Below, piece after piece: positions 1 to 11,959 of a stretch of DNA of 64,000 bases. The translations under genes and the position numbers were made by a program. The stretch comes from Zanthoxylum bungeanum (lineage: Eukaryota > Streptophyta > Magnoliopsida > Sapindales > Rutaceae). The notes under the pieces are model-generated. The model was not told the DNA's origin and ran no database searches. It worked only from the letters and a program-made list of their open reading frames with translations. The stretch is taken from NCBI GenBank assembly GCA_019454045.1, contig SKCR01038904.1, positions 1 to 64,000 of the forward strand, in the 5' to 3' direction. Each line of letters starts with the position of its first letter. Within the stretch, counting starts at the first letter, position 1.

Positions 1-596
1 AATGACCTAAATCGATATTTCCGAAGCACCAAATTAGTCCAATTAATCATGCTTAATTCATTATTACATGTCAAACACACATAATGAAAAATTAAACCCA
101 TTTACATGCTTTTAAGTCTCGGCCAATGAAGGTAATTTTGTCCGATTTGAATTCAATCCGATTAATTACACAATCGACAACGTATTAACTTCCCGAATGA
201 TTTCATACACATCCAATGTTCATAAAATCAAAAAATCCAAGACATTAGGGCAAAGTTCCAATTCGGCCAACATAGAATTTTGGGGATTTTTGTTCAATTC
301 AAAATTCAATCAAATTGACTTCAAATTAACATCATCCTTTATCATTATAACTCATCCAATGAATTAAAATGAAAAAATTCCAAGATCCCAAAATTCAATA
401 AACATTCGGCCAACATGATATATTTGGGGAAAATTATTCCAAATCAATTTTCAACAAATTGGTCCAACCAAAATGCATTTAAACATGTTATAAGCATACT
501 TAAACAATCAATTTATTCAAATCATGCTCAACAAACATTTACCCAAATTTTAAGCCCTACATGTTTCATGCTTGCAACATTAGCTCTTGATGCCAT
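1..596 (-). mobile_element. Copia A leader (5' untranslated), partial
   Basis: This is the untranslated leader of a minus-strand Ty1/copia element of family A; the rest lies left of the window. Read on the minus strand it resembles the leader of the plus-strand copy near 57000-57450, with the same runs of aattaattaa and ttaagcatgatt. Its last bases, about 582-596, are the reverse complement of a degraded initiator-Met PBS (gctcttgatgcca against the usual gctctgatacca). No coding potential; the short open frame at 415-612 runs across the PBS and is not a gene. Confidence 0.75.
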
Positions 597-2638
597 TGTT
601 GGTTATTTCTAAGGTCCCAAGATCAAACAAGACATGAAATTATGTGTGAACACATCAACGGAGGTAGCGGAATACTCACATTGATCGGTAGAGTCGATAT
701 GAAGGCAAATGAACCCAAAAACGCACTGCCATGTAAGCCTACTGCATGCAGTCCACTGCCTACAAAAACAGAAAATTGAGTGAAGAAACGGAGCTCCGAG
801 CTTCGTCCGATGGATCCCGTCTCATGGTCGAACCTCCCTACCACCTTCGCAAGACTTGTAAGTGTGCTAGCACTTGAATTTTCACCATGAAAACCCACTC
901 TAGCTTCCCTCAAAGTCACGGTTTTGGCTTCCAAAACAGTGAGCATTGTGGCCCCTTGGGCGTGAGAGAAGAGAGACAATTGAGAGAGTTTTTGTTGTGT
1001 TAAGTTAATTAAAATGATTTACCAAAAATCAATTTATATTTATGCCATAATTTATTAATTAATAATAAACTTATGACACAAATCATGCAATGGCTTAGAG
1101 TGTCAAACACTCAATTTCCATGCAATAACATTGAGTGCATTGTACACTATCTACATGCAATAACATTGAGTGCATTATACACTATCTACATGCAATGCAT
1201 TAGAATGACATGTGTCATGTGGGCCCCACACGTTTCCAAATGAAAGTGGGCCCACGTGCACTCACGCATTCGGGTTCGATATTTCCGAAATACCGAGCTT
1301 ACGTCGCGACGTTAATTCAATCGAATAATTGCGGCTAGCGAAATTATTATTTACGTCGCTAACGAATTAATTCTAAATTAACTCGTTTGCCCGAATTAAA
1401 ATCTAATTTTAATTCCGCGTCGAAATCTAATTTCGTTTAATATATCGAATATATTAATTTGCCGATTAATTCCAAATTAATCGTTCTCTCTCTTTTAGAC
1501 GACTTTTATCCCGGATAAAATATCTCCGTTATTAATCCTAGATTAATTTTCTCTCTCTTCTATATAATCCCAGATTATTCAAGAGTGCAAGTTGTGCGTC
1601 ATCGGTGGATTATCGGGAAGCGACCCATGAGATCCCCGGATAATCTGGCAGTAAATACGGTCGTCGGAGTATCCGAATCACGTACGTACCACAGTACTAC
1701 GTTCTACCGTTTTACGAGACAAGGTCGACTCCTAGCAAAGCACCAAGTCTTCCCAAGTTCTCCGGACATATTCATCTAAGAATATCATGATCTGTATCAA
1801 GCGTAGTATACAATGTATTGTGCATATCGGCCCAGTATCGGATAGTCACGGTTAGGGCTGGGGCTGGATAAGTGTCTGCCCCGTCCGAAACACATATCGG
1901 ATGTCTGGTAACTAGTCTCTATAATCGGATATTCATGACCTAGTCATAATATCACGATTGGATGCGCATCACTTAGAGCACTAATTCCGTATCCTGCGTG
2001 ACATCATCTCCATTATGACTGGAGTGATACTTCCGTCTTGACATCACATCCAATACACTACGATTCTCTGATAAACCCAGAAGAGGTGAACACAGAACCA
2101 GTTAAGATCCCCCAACCACCAAAACCAAAGTTTACCGATTGTCGTAAGTATTAGCGATGTAAGTCTCAGGTTAAGACTATACACACCTACCTTGATTTCG
2201 GCCTCCCATAGACACCTAGTCAAAATACCAATGGGATTCCGAAGGGTCTATCCAGAGCGAAGAGCTGTTTCCCGTACCATCGGTGAAACACGACCTCCTA
2301 TCGCACTTGCACAAGTATCCAATACTTATATATATGAGAACTATGCCGTTGTGCCCTCAAACGCGCACAAGTGCAATACTAGCCTATTCCGCATTATCGA
2401 TGTCCAGTCTCGATAATACTACGGCTAGGGATATTTAATGATTAATCCTTCTTGGACTGATACTGTCTCATATCATCTCAATCCAGGAACTAATCATAGG
2501 GACCTCTCTTCATTTATATATCTATGGTGATCTAATCACAAAATGACGAGAGTGCAATTTCCTTGTTACATAGTTAATTTGCTACAACAACACAATGATC
2601 TGTGCAAATAGTGACGCTATGGGTCATATTATCCAACA
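597..2638 (-). repeat. Copia A 5' LTR (2,042 bp)
   Basis: A complete LTR running from TGTTGGTTAT to CCAACA on the plus strand, so it lies in minus orientation. It abuts a PBS on the left, which makes it the 5' LTR of the element that leaves the window. It is close to the solo LTR at 49991-52037 (both about 2.04 kb, sharing details such as gcgacccatgagatccccgga); the two define a longer subfamily, whereas other copies are 1.92-2.0 kb. It carries the array of short palindromes at about 1305-1580. Any TSD would start at 2639 (atatg), but its partner is outside the window. Confidence 0.88.
1305..1580 (-). repeat. Palindrome array in the A LTR
   Basis: Consecutive short inverted repeats, each with a 3-nt spacer, for example CGATTAATT/CCA/AATTAATCG, TTTATC/CCG/GATAAA, ATTAATC/CTA/GATTAAT and ATAATC/CCA/GATTAT. 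The same array is found in the other A LTRs that cover this zone. See the finding at 20752. Confidence 0.8.
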
Positions 2639-2931
2639 ATATGGGCGTGGGCTTTGGTTTGACTTGGTTTGACTTGGGTATTTGGGGTTTGATTTTGGGT
2701 ATTTTGGTTGTTTGGGTTTGGTAGGTGGTCTATGGGGGTTTTGGGCCTAAGATAAGCTTTGAAACGGAAGTCCAACAAGCAACCGAAGCTAAACAACGAG
2801 GTTAAATCCAACAAAAATTCCTTTCCAACTTTACCCTTCCAACGTCCGTTTCCCGCGGCTTTCATGACTAAAGAAGTAGTTGCCTCCATACGAGACTCAT
2901 CATTGGGCTAATTTGTAAAAATGCAATGCCT
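2639..2931. other. Unassigned stretch between A LTR and B leader
   Basis: Positions 2640-2740 are strongly G/T-rich (ttggtttgacttgg-like runs). A minus-strand frame of 86 codons (2629-2889) overlaps the end of the neighbouring LTR and matches no family I recognise. It may be a continuation of the left copia B leader beyond the point where similarity to the right arm is lost, or older host sequence. No feature can be supported. Confidence 0.3.
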
Positions 2932-3479
2932 ACACTTTGGTTAAATTAACTTTAGTTTGGAAAGTTTTATTAACGCCTTGGTCCCACCCCACTTGATCTT
3001 TTATAATGTCTTTTATTATAAACAAGTGATTTATATTTATTAGCCTTAAGGGCAATAAATCTCTAAGTTCATCACAGAATAATTACTTAGCTAAGGGATA
3101 AGCAATACACTCTCTATTTCTTAGAAAGTCTCTAGATGCTTGCACCCTAAAATAATCATGCCAATTCTAATCATACATAGAATCATCTAGCACATGAGTT
3201 TTAAAATGTTGGAATTATTTTAGGCATTAAATAACTTTGATTAATATTTAATTATGATATTACATTTTATTTTATTCAAATAAATTTACTATTCACGTTT
3301 TTCTGCAGACGCGTGAACTTTAAATGTAATTTCACAATTTCACATCTTATCCAAATCATGCAAAACTTGTGCCTAAAATTAAGTTCAGGGTGTTAGCTTT
3401 CCAACGAGCTTTTAAACACCTAATTTCGAGTTCAAATGAGAGAGAACTAATCAAAACAAAAACGGAGTGCTGATACCAC
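2932..3479 (-). mobile_element. Copia B leader and PBS, left inverted arm
   Basis: On the minus strand this matches the leader at 5472-6016 almost throughout: the ccaaactaaagttaattta end, the cacttgtttataataaagac block, and the tttccaacgagc block next to the PBS. The PBS complement is at 3467-3479 (gtgctgataccac), one step from the initiator-Met type. It is the start of a minus-strand copia B element whose coding region is missing on the left. Confidence 0.8.
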
Positions 3480-4352
3480 TGTTGGGAAGCGGCCGCAAGT
3501 GCGCAGCGAAAAATTAAAATTATTATGCCGCTTTCCCTTTGACCAAGACCCATTTGTTTTTTATTATTCTACAAGCCTAGGCATGTTACTATATATTCTA
3601 AGCATAAAACTCATAAAACATGCAAAGAACATAAACCTAAACATGCTAACTATCATAAGAACTCTAAATAAAATAAAGAAAGAAAAAGACTTACTTGAAC
3701 CGTAAACTCCTCCAGTCCTCCCTCCAATCTACAAGCTTTTCTTGAACTCAGCAAGCTTTTCCACGTTCCAAAGAGCCACCCAAGTGTGTGGCCTCCAAAG
3801 ATGCACACACCAAAGCAAAAAACTCAACGGCAAGACTACGCCTTGAGTGCACGGGTATTTTGCCCTTGGTGCTAGCCTAGGCAAATACCTCAAAAACTTT
3901 TAAGTCGAGGTTCCTCTAGTCAATTAGACTTAAGGATCCTCAAAATTAGTGGCTTACCCTTTCAACTTTAGAGTTGCTCACTAATATAAACCCAAGATAT
4001 GAATGGTTTGGTGTAAAAATTTGTGAAGAGTCTTTGGGTTTATATAGTGCTCCAAAGACAACAAAATTAATTAAGAATCCGATGTGGGATAAAAGTTAAT
4101 TTAATCTTAGCCATTGGATCTTAATTTAGTGGTTTAATGAGATTATAAAACCCTAATAAGAGTTTGGGCCGAATTGGATTTCAAAACAAATAACAAAAAA
4201 AAATTACTATTCACGTGAATAGTAATTTTTTTTTATTCCAATTCCTAAAGTGCCCCCATCGTCATTCACCAATCCCTAAGCCACTATGGAACCTCATAAA
4301 TGATCTTTTCAATAATTAAACACATTGAACCATTTATGAACAATTCCTACAG
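3480..4352 (-). repeat. Copia B-like LTR, minus (outer end approximate)
   Basis: It starts TGTTGGGAAGCGG directly beside the PBS. Only its first 70 or so bases match the other B LTR (5403-5471 reversed); the rest differs, so it is a diverged subfamily or a recombinant. On the minus strand a TATA-like ctatataaaccc lies around 4032-4046, with a tcccacatcgg motif upstream of it, which suggests an LTR promoter. The outer end is uncertain: cctaca at about 4347-4352 is one candidate. It contains the 40-bp perfect palindrome at 4195-4234. Confidence 0.55.
4195..4234. repeat. 40-bp perfect palindrome with a central CACGTG
   Basis: Nine A, then ttactattcac/gtgaatagtaa, then nine T: every base pairs across the centre between 4214 and 4215. 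The centre is CACGTG, the plant G-box core. It lies within the left B-like LTR. Confidence 0.9.
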
Positions 4353-5471
4353 CAATCATATATGTTGTTATATTTGTACTGTGTACTATTAACCATTGAT
4401 TTCGACTTGTTGTGTGTGACCTTTTGGGTTCCCCTCAAGTTGGACATGAAATGAATCGCGATAATTTAATTGAACATAAATTATCCTCTGATCAGATGGT
4501 CGTTTGATTTCAATGACCAAGGTTGACATCTAGCAACATGTCAAATGAGAAGGAAGTATATATATACCCATTCTGTATGTGATTTACATATGATACGGTC
4601 CCTCGCCTCACTGTATCCCCACCTATTGACCTAGGGTACAGAAATTGTCTACCCAAATGGTCAAAGGTATGGTTGATAATGTCATGGATCGTGCTAACCC
4701 AAGAATCTCACATGATTCTTTCGTTGTGGCCACAGTCTCAAGCACTGATCACACATATCAACCCGCGAACTGGAATATTACTCTTATAATAAAATATTAT
4801 CTGAGAGAGTGGCGATTTTTTGTTGTATCTTTACAAACTTCATGTGTTTCAACAAATTACCCAATCATACCCTTATAACCGGATCTTTTGAACCGGGGAA
4901 GGAGAATTTCAAAGTTATTTGATCCACACATAAGATTGTAAAGACCTCAAGTCTAAGGACTAGTCATATAATCGATACATGAAATTTCTCACAGACACAT
5001 GGGATAAACACTCCATATGAAAACTTTCGGCGGTCAGTTCGATGGTTATGAGCAACTTATGTATCCATGTGATACACCAAGCGGACGGATCTCCGCTAGT
5101 AGCCTATGAGATCGGCTACCCCACTTAAGGGCAGATCATATCATCATGCTAGTCTCTCCGCTTTGTGAACGCCCAGATTATTCACAAAACTATGACTATG
5201 AACATTTAAGAGTAATGATTCTCATAAGGCGTGGAAGCCATCATCTTATTACTCCAAGGTCTTTATTACAGTGTTGTTGATTCATATAAGTTATGTAGGA
5301 CATGTATAATAAAGATTTCCATTTTATTAATTAATGAAAATATTACAAATACATGTACATATAGCCCATCCACAAGTTGGGAATAGGGCATATCCCTAAC
5401 ACTTGGGCAAAAGGATAGCGACATCATAATTTTTTCATTTTCTGCTGCGCACTCACGGCCACTTCCCAACA
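4353..5471 (+). repeat. Copia B 5' LTR, plus (outer start approximate)
   Basis: It ends CACTTCCCAACA at 5471, followed at once by a PBS, so this is a 5' LTR in plus orientation. Blocks such as ctcgcctcactgtatcc and cggatctccgctagtag look like regulatory or structured LTR sequence. The left boundary against the opposing LTR could not be fixed and lies between about 4200 and 4410. No reading frame here looks real. Confidence 0.6.
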
Positions 5472-6851
5472 GTGGTATCAGAGCGCCTTTTTGTTTTGAT
5501 TAGTTCTCTCTCATTTGAACTCGAAATTAGATGTGTAAAAGCTCGTTGGAAAGCTAACACCCATAGCTTACTTTTAGGCACAAGTTTTGCATGATTTGGT
5601 TAAGATTTGAATTGTTAAATTGCATTAAATTTCACGCATCTGAAAAAAAATTTGAATAGTAAATTTATTTGATTAAAATAAAATGCAATATCATAATTAA
5701 ATATTAATCAAAGTTATTTAATGCCTAAAATTATTCTAACATATTAAAACTCATATGCTTGATGATTCTATGTATGATTAGAATTGGCATGATTAGTTTA
5801 AGGTGCAAGCATCTAGAGACTTTCTAAGGAAATAGAGAGTGTATTGCTTATCCCTTAGCTAAGTAATTATTCTGTGATGAACTTAGAGATTTATTATCTT
5901 TAAGGCTAATAAATATAAATCACTTGTTTATAATAAAGACATTATAAAAGATACAAGTGGGGTGGGACCAAGTCGTTAATAAAACTTTCCAAACTAAAGT
6001 TAATTTAACCAAAGGTATTACTAGAGTTAGATAATGATTTGGTGTCTTCCTTCACTCACTACCTTTTTATAGCCAAAAGGAAAAACTGTGAAGACATCTA
6101 GATAATCATTTACTCAAAGCTTACCTTAAAGCATATTTAATGTGTTGGACTAATTTGGAGGATCTATTATTTATTCCTGTTACCAAGGTAATAAAAGCCT
6201 AAGAGGTAAGGGTATTTAAGAGAGTTCGCTCCACCCTCTCTCTGGGGAATTTTCAATTGAGGAATCCATTTGACAGTTATTCACTTAAACTTGCTAAACT
6301 CCACAATAATAATTTAAGTCTAAAATTTGCCTCCCATTGTAAAGTATAGACCCAAAGGGCTTAAACCGTATTGGCAGGACTAGACTTTACCAGACTGACT
6401 AATACCAATTTGTCTCTAAATCGTACTATTGATAATGGTTTGACTTTTATGAGTCATAAGACACAGCGACCCTTAGGTGTGGTCTTATAACTTAGTGGCA
6501 AAGATTAGTTGTCCACAAGGACTAGCATAAGCTATGGCATGTTTGATTGCCCAACCCAATGATCAAGGAATTGTGATTTATATCATAAATTAGTTGGGAA
6601 CCTACCTAATTATCGTATTTTATAACAACCGGCCCTAGTCATAGTTGGGAAATGATGATAATGAGATCCTTGCCCTCAACAAATCCATCATATTTGGGTT
6701 GATGCGATTTGCTTAAAATTTTAAATCAATTGAGTGGGAGCAACTTCATAATATTAAAAGCCCATGTTATTATGAAACATTAATGAAAACATATTCCTAA
6801 TTTTAACATTCTCACTTAACAGGTGGGTTAAAATATTTCACAAACATTCAA
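5472..6851 (+). mobile_element. Copia B PBS and leader
   Basis: The PBS is TGGTATCAGAGC at 5473-5484, complementary to the 3' end of initiator Met tRNA, the usual primer of plant copia elements. A 1.37-kb untranslated leader follows. Its first part (to about 6016) is the right arm of the inverted repeat with 2932-3479; the rest is unique in the window. It leads directly into gag. Confidence 0.85.
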
Positions 6852-7436
6852 TTGGCAAACAGAATATCACTTCGTTTCATCATTGATGAGCATAAGCTCA
6901 AATGGGACAACTATAATGACTGGTTTAGAAACCTTAAAATTGTCTTACGACAAGAAAATATTTTCTATGTTTTTGAAAGACCATTTCCCCCTGAACCCGC
7001 AGAAGTTGCTGACCAAAATACATTTGATGCTCGGAAGAAACACGTCGATGATGATGAGCAAGCAGTTTGCATAATGCTTGGCTCTATGTCAGATGAACTT
7101 CAGAAAGCTCACGAAGATATAGATTTTCAAACCATCATCTTTCACTTGAAGGAGTTGTATGCAACTTCCATTCATACCGTGAGATTCCAAGTGTCATGTG
7201 CCTTATTCCAAACAAGGTATAAGGAAGGATCTGTTAGTGGACATGTGCTTAAGATGATTGGCCACATTGAAAAATTGGTCAACCTCGGGTTCATCATGGA
7301 TCATGAGATAGGTCACGATCTAATTCTGCAGTCCTTACCAAAAGACTTCTCTAACTTTATTATGCAGTTTCATTTGTCTAATAAAGAAGCTACTTTAACA
7401 GAATTGCACAATCTGATAAAAAAAAGTAGAGAATGA
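6852..7436 (+). pseudogene. gag: Copia B Gag, N-terminal part
   Basis: A 194-codon open frame for the capsid-like part of a Ty1/copia Gag (UBN2/gag-polypeptide type): KWDNYNDWFRNLK near residue 17, an LKELYATS stretch near residue 97, and VNLGFIMDHEIGHDLILQSLP in the second half. The protein would build the cytoplasmic virus-like particle. The frame breaks at the stop at 7434, after which homologous sequence (zinc knuckle) continues in another frame. The start is the first ATG after the leader. Best-preserved gag in the window. Confidence 0.85.
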
Positions 7437-7860
7437 CTTGAAATCGGAGCTTAAAACCTCCGTCATGCTTATGGGTACAGACCTGAAGCCGCGAGGCCCA
7501 AATAAAAATAAGGGCAAGGCCAAGGCTCCAAATCACCTAAAGCCCAATGGTAAGGTGGAGAAGAAAAACGGAAAGGGGAAATGTTTCTTTTATGGAAAGA
7601 ATGGTCATTGAAAGAAAGACTGCAGATCCTTGAAAGCCAAGGAAGCTAGGGAAGCCCAATAGGCCAAGAAGCCTAATGCTTCGGGTATGTTGTATATGAT
7701 TGAACTATATTCTCAAAACTCTGAACCTTCTACAGGGGTGTTTGACATCGGTTGTGGGACTCACTTATGTAACAATGTGCAGGGCTTGAGAAACAGTAGG
7801 AGACTCCGTCATGGGGAGGTTGACTTACGCATGGTAATGGAGCAAAACTGGCTGCATTGT
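7437..7860 (+). pseudogene. pol: Copia B Gag zinc knuckle and protease, broken
   Basis: A lysine-rich linker is followed by a CCHC knuckle that reads CFFYGKNGH, stop, KKDC. The second Cys is replaced by Tyr, and a TGA stands where Trp is expected. Next comes the aspartic protease start, FDIGCGTHLCNN; the catalytic DSG of this family reads DIG, so the protease would be dead even without the breaks. Confidence 0.8.
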
Positions 7861-8944
7861 GCGTGTGGACTTATTCATTAGTTTTGCCGAATGGTTTAGT
7901 TTTATACTTAAAAGATTGTGTTTATGTACATTCTCTAGTAAAGAACATCATTTCAATTTATTCTTTATGTAATAAAGGCTTTTCATGCCTAATAAGTTGT
8001 AATGAATGTTCTATTTATTTCAATGAAATAAAATATAGAAATGGTATTTTGAATAATGGTATATATGTCTTACAAACTAACAAAGAATGTTCAACATCTA
8101 ATATATACAACGTTAACTCGAATAATCTCAATGAATCACTTCTATGGCACAGTCGCTTAGGTCATATCAATGAAACAAGATTAACTAAGCTACATAAGGA
8201 TGATATTTCAAACCCTTCAAATATGAACCTTTTGGAACTTGTGAGTCTTGTTTACTTGGTAAAATGACCAAATTACCCTTTAAAGGTAAATGACAGCGTG
8301 CAGCGAAGACATTAGAACTCATTCACTCTGATGTATGCGGACCAATGTCAATCACCGCTAGAGGTGGATTCTCATACTTCATTACCTTTATCGATGATCA
8401 CTCGCGATATTGGTATGTGTACCTTATGCGGTACAAATCTGAAGCCTTTGAGAAATTCAAAGACTTCAAAGCTGAAGTAGAAAACCAGCTTAATAAAAGT
8501 ATTAAGTCACTAAGGTCTGACCGAGGTGGTGAATACTTAAGCGACGTATTTCAAGATTACTTGAGAGAAAATGGCATTATTTCTCAGTGGACTCTTCCGG
8601 GAACTCCACAGCATAATGAGGCCTCCGAAAGGAGAAATCATACATTATTAGATATGGTCCGATCAATGATGCCAGACACGGATCTACCTCTTTCATTTTG
8701 GGGTCTTGCTTTAGAAACTGCAGCACTACTACTAAACCAAATTCCTTCCAAGACTGTTAGTCAAAAATCATATGAGTTATGGTCTGGGAAACGTCCTAGT
8801 CTTAGTTATCTAAGAGTTTGGGGATGTGACAGATATGTTAAGCTCACACAAACTAACAAATTGGATGATAGAGCAGTTAAATGTAAGTTTGTAGGATATG
8901 CCTTGAACTCAAGAGCATACGTGTTCTACGTCCCAAATGAATAA
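7857..8944 (+). pseudogene. pol: Copia B integrase
   Basis: Two frames cover integrase. 7857-8267 has the end of protease and the N-terminal zinc-binding part (LWHSRLGHI). 8345-8944 holds the catalytic core, with FIDDHSRY, LRSDRGGEY (second Asp) and EASERRNHTLLD (Glu), then the SYLRVWGC and FVGYALNSRAY region of the C-terminal domain. The first catalytic Asp, in HSDVCGP, lies at 8328-8340 just before the second frame opens. A frameshift and stops near 8265-8340 separate the pieces; the frame ends at 8944 before the RT. The triad is still visible. Confidence 0.85.
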
Positions 8945-9365
8945 AGAACATTTTGTCTCACGAAATGCTAAATTTCTAGAGAATGAATTCCTTCTCAAGA
9001 AATATAGTGGAGTAGACTTGACCTCGATGAGGTACGAGAAGAACAAACTAACGTAGAACTAAACCCCAGGCCCCTCAAAAGGGCAGCGACGGAACAACCA
9101 CAAGGTTATGAACTTAGAGGTCTGGTAGGAAAAGATATGAGCCTGAAAGATATGGTTTCCATATTGATAAGGAACATGATCAGGTCATTGATAATGACGA
9201 TCCCACCAGTTATGTTGAAGTAATGAGTGAGATTGATTCAGTCAAGTGGCTTGAGGCCATGAAATCCGAAATAGACTCTATGTATCAGAATCAAGTCTAG
9301 GACTTGGTGGATGCACCCGAAGGGATAAAACCCATAGGCTGCAAGTGGATTTACAAGCGTAAAAC
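8945..9365 (+). pseudogene. pol: Copia B reverse transcriptase, N-terminal stub
   Basis: A linker and the start of RT: KWLEAMKSEIDSMYQNQV, a TAG in place of Trp, then DLVDAPEGIKPIGCKWIYKRK. Coding stops where gypsy C is inserted at 9366, so palm motifs and RNase H are absent here. The left flank of the insertion is aaaac (9361-9365); the matching right flank is not in the window. Confidence 0.85.
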
Positions 9366-9714
9366 TGTAAATTCCCGGGTTATTTTAGAATATTAGCATG
9401 AATTTTATTTTTTTCACGCGTGAGGCCGCGTCCGAACGCGAAGTCAATTTTAGTGTATAATGGGAACTTTTTCAAGAAATTAATTAGAAGACAATAATAA
9501 TTAAACTAGAGGGATTAATTTGAGATTTGCCAAATAATAGTATATAAACCTAGATATTTCTACTTACTATACACGTGTAACATACTTACACATCTAAATT
9601 AATAATTTCACATGTTCTAGAAACACCCGCACACTTATTTAAACACACACGTGTTACACTTAATAATATACACACACAATTAATTAAATAAAAACACACC
9701 CAGTTCACACACAC

Positions 9715-10015
9715 AGGCCGAAAGGAAGAAATAAGAAAGGCCGAGAAGATCAAAAGGAGGCAGGCCGAAAGAGAATGGCCAAGAAGAAAGTAGAGAAGAA
9801 AGGATCAGACCGAAAGAGAGAAAATGGCTGAGAAGAAAAAAAGAGAGAGCAGGGAAATCGAGAAGAGAGAAGAGAGAAATAGAGAGAAAAACCAGAAAAT
9901 GACAGAGAGGAAGAGAGAGAGATAGGAGAGACCGAGAGAGTGAGCCGAAGCCAAGAAGAAGAAGAAATGGAAGAGAGAGGGGCTGGACCGAGAAGAAGAT
10001 ACCGAGTGAGAGAAA
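9715..10015 (+). repeat. Purine-rich block in C LTR
   Basis: About 300 bases made nearly entirely of A and G (gagaagaaag-like runs, with recurring ggccgaaag). It is repeated at 19580-19715 in the 3' LTR, so it belongs to the family. The long minus-strand frames here (9680-10018, 9750-10040) follow from the base bias. Confidence 0.8.
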
Positions 10016-10880
10016 CAATTAGTAAGTACACTATGACCATGATTTCCTTGAGCTTAATTTAATTTTGCTATTTGGACTTGGATTGAATTATGAATTTGAC
10101 AGTAACCCTAGATTATTAACGAATTTCTCATTCCCTAATTTCATAATTTTCATGAAACCTAGACTTTAGTTGTTGTATTCGGTTTGATTTAGTTTGCTAG
10201 GGCTGTCATTTATATATTTCATGATAAATGATGTGGGTTAAACTTTGAGTGATGAGAATATATAATTTTCCCCAAATGGCAGCTATGGCCGAATATAGAG
10301 GGTGAGGGGAAGTTTAATTCTGTTTTGATGATGGTGATATGGGCATGGTGTAAAGCATTTAAGAGTGTAGAGATTTTTATTGAAGTGATGAATTATTAAG
10401 CTATGCTATGGTGGGGGTGTGGTCATTTGTTTAGGGGATTAGATTGGAATTTTAATAAGTTAAGTTTTGGTGAAGTAGTGATAAGCATAGGTAAATGAGT
10501 TGGGATGGATGATACTGTTTGGTTGTGAATAAATAAATAAGTGGTTTGTGTATGTTATAAGATTTGATGTAATTTTAAATAACCTGAAAGGAAGTTGAAG
10601 ATGTTGTGCATTTAAATAGAATTGTGTATTAAAATAAACATATGAATATGATTTGGAATCCTGGTTTTACTTGTGTGCGAATCTAGGCTTTGGAAATTTA
10701 ACATGACAAAGAAGTTGAAGATCCTGTGATTTGAGAGTATGTGCCATAGAATGATATAGTAGTAGAGCTTTGAATGTCTGTACAAGTATGGAATTAGTAA
10801 GTTAGTTCAAGAAGTGTCTATGCATATACATATGTTTTTGAGTATGAGTATATATTAATATGAATAATATATGGATAGTA

Positions 10881-10882
<2 letters not shown>

Positions 10883-10908
<26 letters not shown>
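10883..10908. repeat. (AT)13 microsatellite
   Basis: An uninterrupted AT dinucleotide run inside the A+T-rich middle of the C LTR. Confidence 0.9.
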
Positions 10909-10912
<4 letters not shown>

Positions 10913-11698
10913 CAATGGAAATGAATGAATAAGTAAACCTTATATATACAAAGACATACATTCATTATGAGGGTCGATTGTGTGTACATGAGTATAGACC
11001 ACTTGTCGTATTGTTTGTGAGCCATCGGTATTATAATTCATGAAAGTTAAGTTTTGATGAAGTTAATGTGGTGGTGATAAGTATATGCACATGTGTATAT
11101 AATGGTACATTTATATGATAAGTAGTGTTATGGTTTATGTATGTGTGTTAACTTGAAGATCAGTTTGATATTAGAACTGGGAATTAAGAATTGAGTTAAT
11201 GAGATTGCATAATAGAGAAGAATGTAAAATGTTATGATATGATAATATAGTTGGTGTGATAACTTGAGCATGTATGATGAATGCTTGTAAAGAATAGAAT
11301 ACATATGTCATTAATTTATAAGAATGCAAGTATATATAAATATGACTACATAAAGATAAGTACATACGAAAGCATGGCTGTGATTAGTGAAAGCATAAGA
11401 AATGTATATGTATGTTTGTGCATTAAGATTTTCATAAATTGAGTTGAAATTAAGAATGATTTTGAAATTCAATGAATTTTAAAGGGAAAGTTTTAAGTGT
11501 TTTTCTTTGGAAAGAAATGTATATCATAAAATATTTTTACAGTTTCGAGATACATAGTATGATTTTTATGTTTTTCGGGGAATGAGGGAAAAACTCACCC
11601 CAATATGTAACTTGAGATATAGTTGGAATTGACGAATACAGTCACATGTGCACATGTGGAGGACTGAGGGGACGCTCTCAGATCCTCGAGCCGGGCTA

Positions 11699-11938
11699 GG
11701 GGATGGCGATACGTAACGCTCCTAGACCCCAGATTTTGAGTTTGGGTGGTAGCATAGATCCGCACCCCCAGCTCCAGATTATGGCTTGGGGGACGGCGAT
11801 ACGTAACGCCCCAAGACCACAAGATATGAGACAATAGTGGCATGTTTTGGGGGACGGTGATACGTAACGCCCCAAAGTCATAGATTTACACTTCTGCCTC
11901 CAGATAGGCGTATGAGGGGACGGCGATACGTAACGTCC
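11699..11938 (+). repeat. Four copies of a GC-rich dyad motif in the C LTR
   Basis: GGGGACGGCGATACGTAACG followed by CCCC, or close variants, at about 11701, 11788, 11849 and 11916, spaced 60-90 bp. Each is a dyad: the outer GGGG and CCCC pair, and GGCG pairs with CGCC around an ATACGTAA centre. It is strongly GC-rich in an A+T-rich LTR. The reversed C-like LTR also has four copies (39726-40000). Confidence 0.85.
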
Positions 11939-11959
11939 TTATACGTCCAGTTTTTCACA

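Noticed and set aside
2192..2416. Recurring 70-90-codon frames ending DVQSR (also 18611-18886, 44655-44927)
   Set aside because: All lie in the same place in copies of the A LTR, antisense to it; start points and frames vary with indels. Shared DNA ancestry explains them.
5473..5484. tRNA-like sequence TGGTATCAGAGC and relatives
   Set aside because: These are primer-binding sites complementary to the tRNA 3' end; no tRNA cloverleaf is present. No rRNA, tRNA or CRISPR array was found in the window.
9680..10040. Two overlapping minus-strand frames (112 and 96 codons) rich in Leu, Ser and Phe
   Set aside because: They are the complement of a purine-rich block; stop codons are rare there because of base bias. 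No domain, and two frames are open at once.
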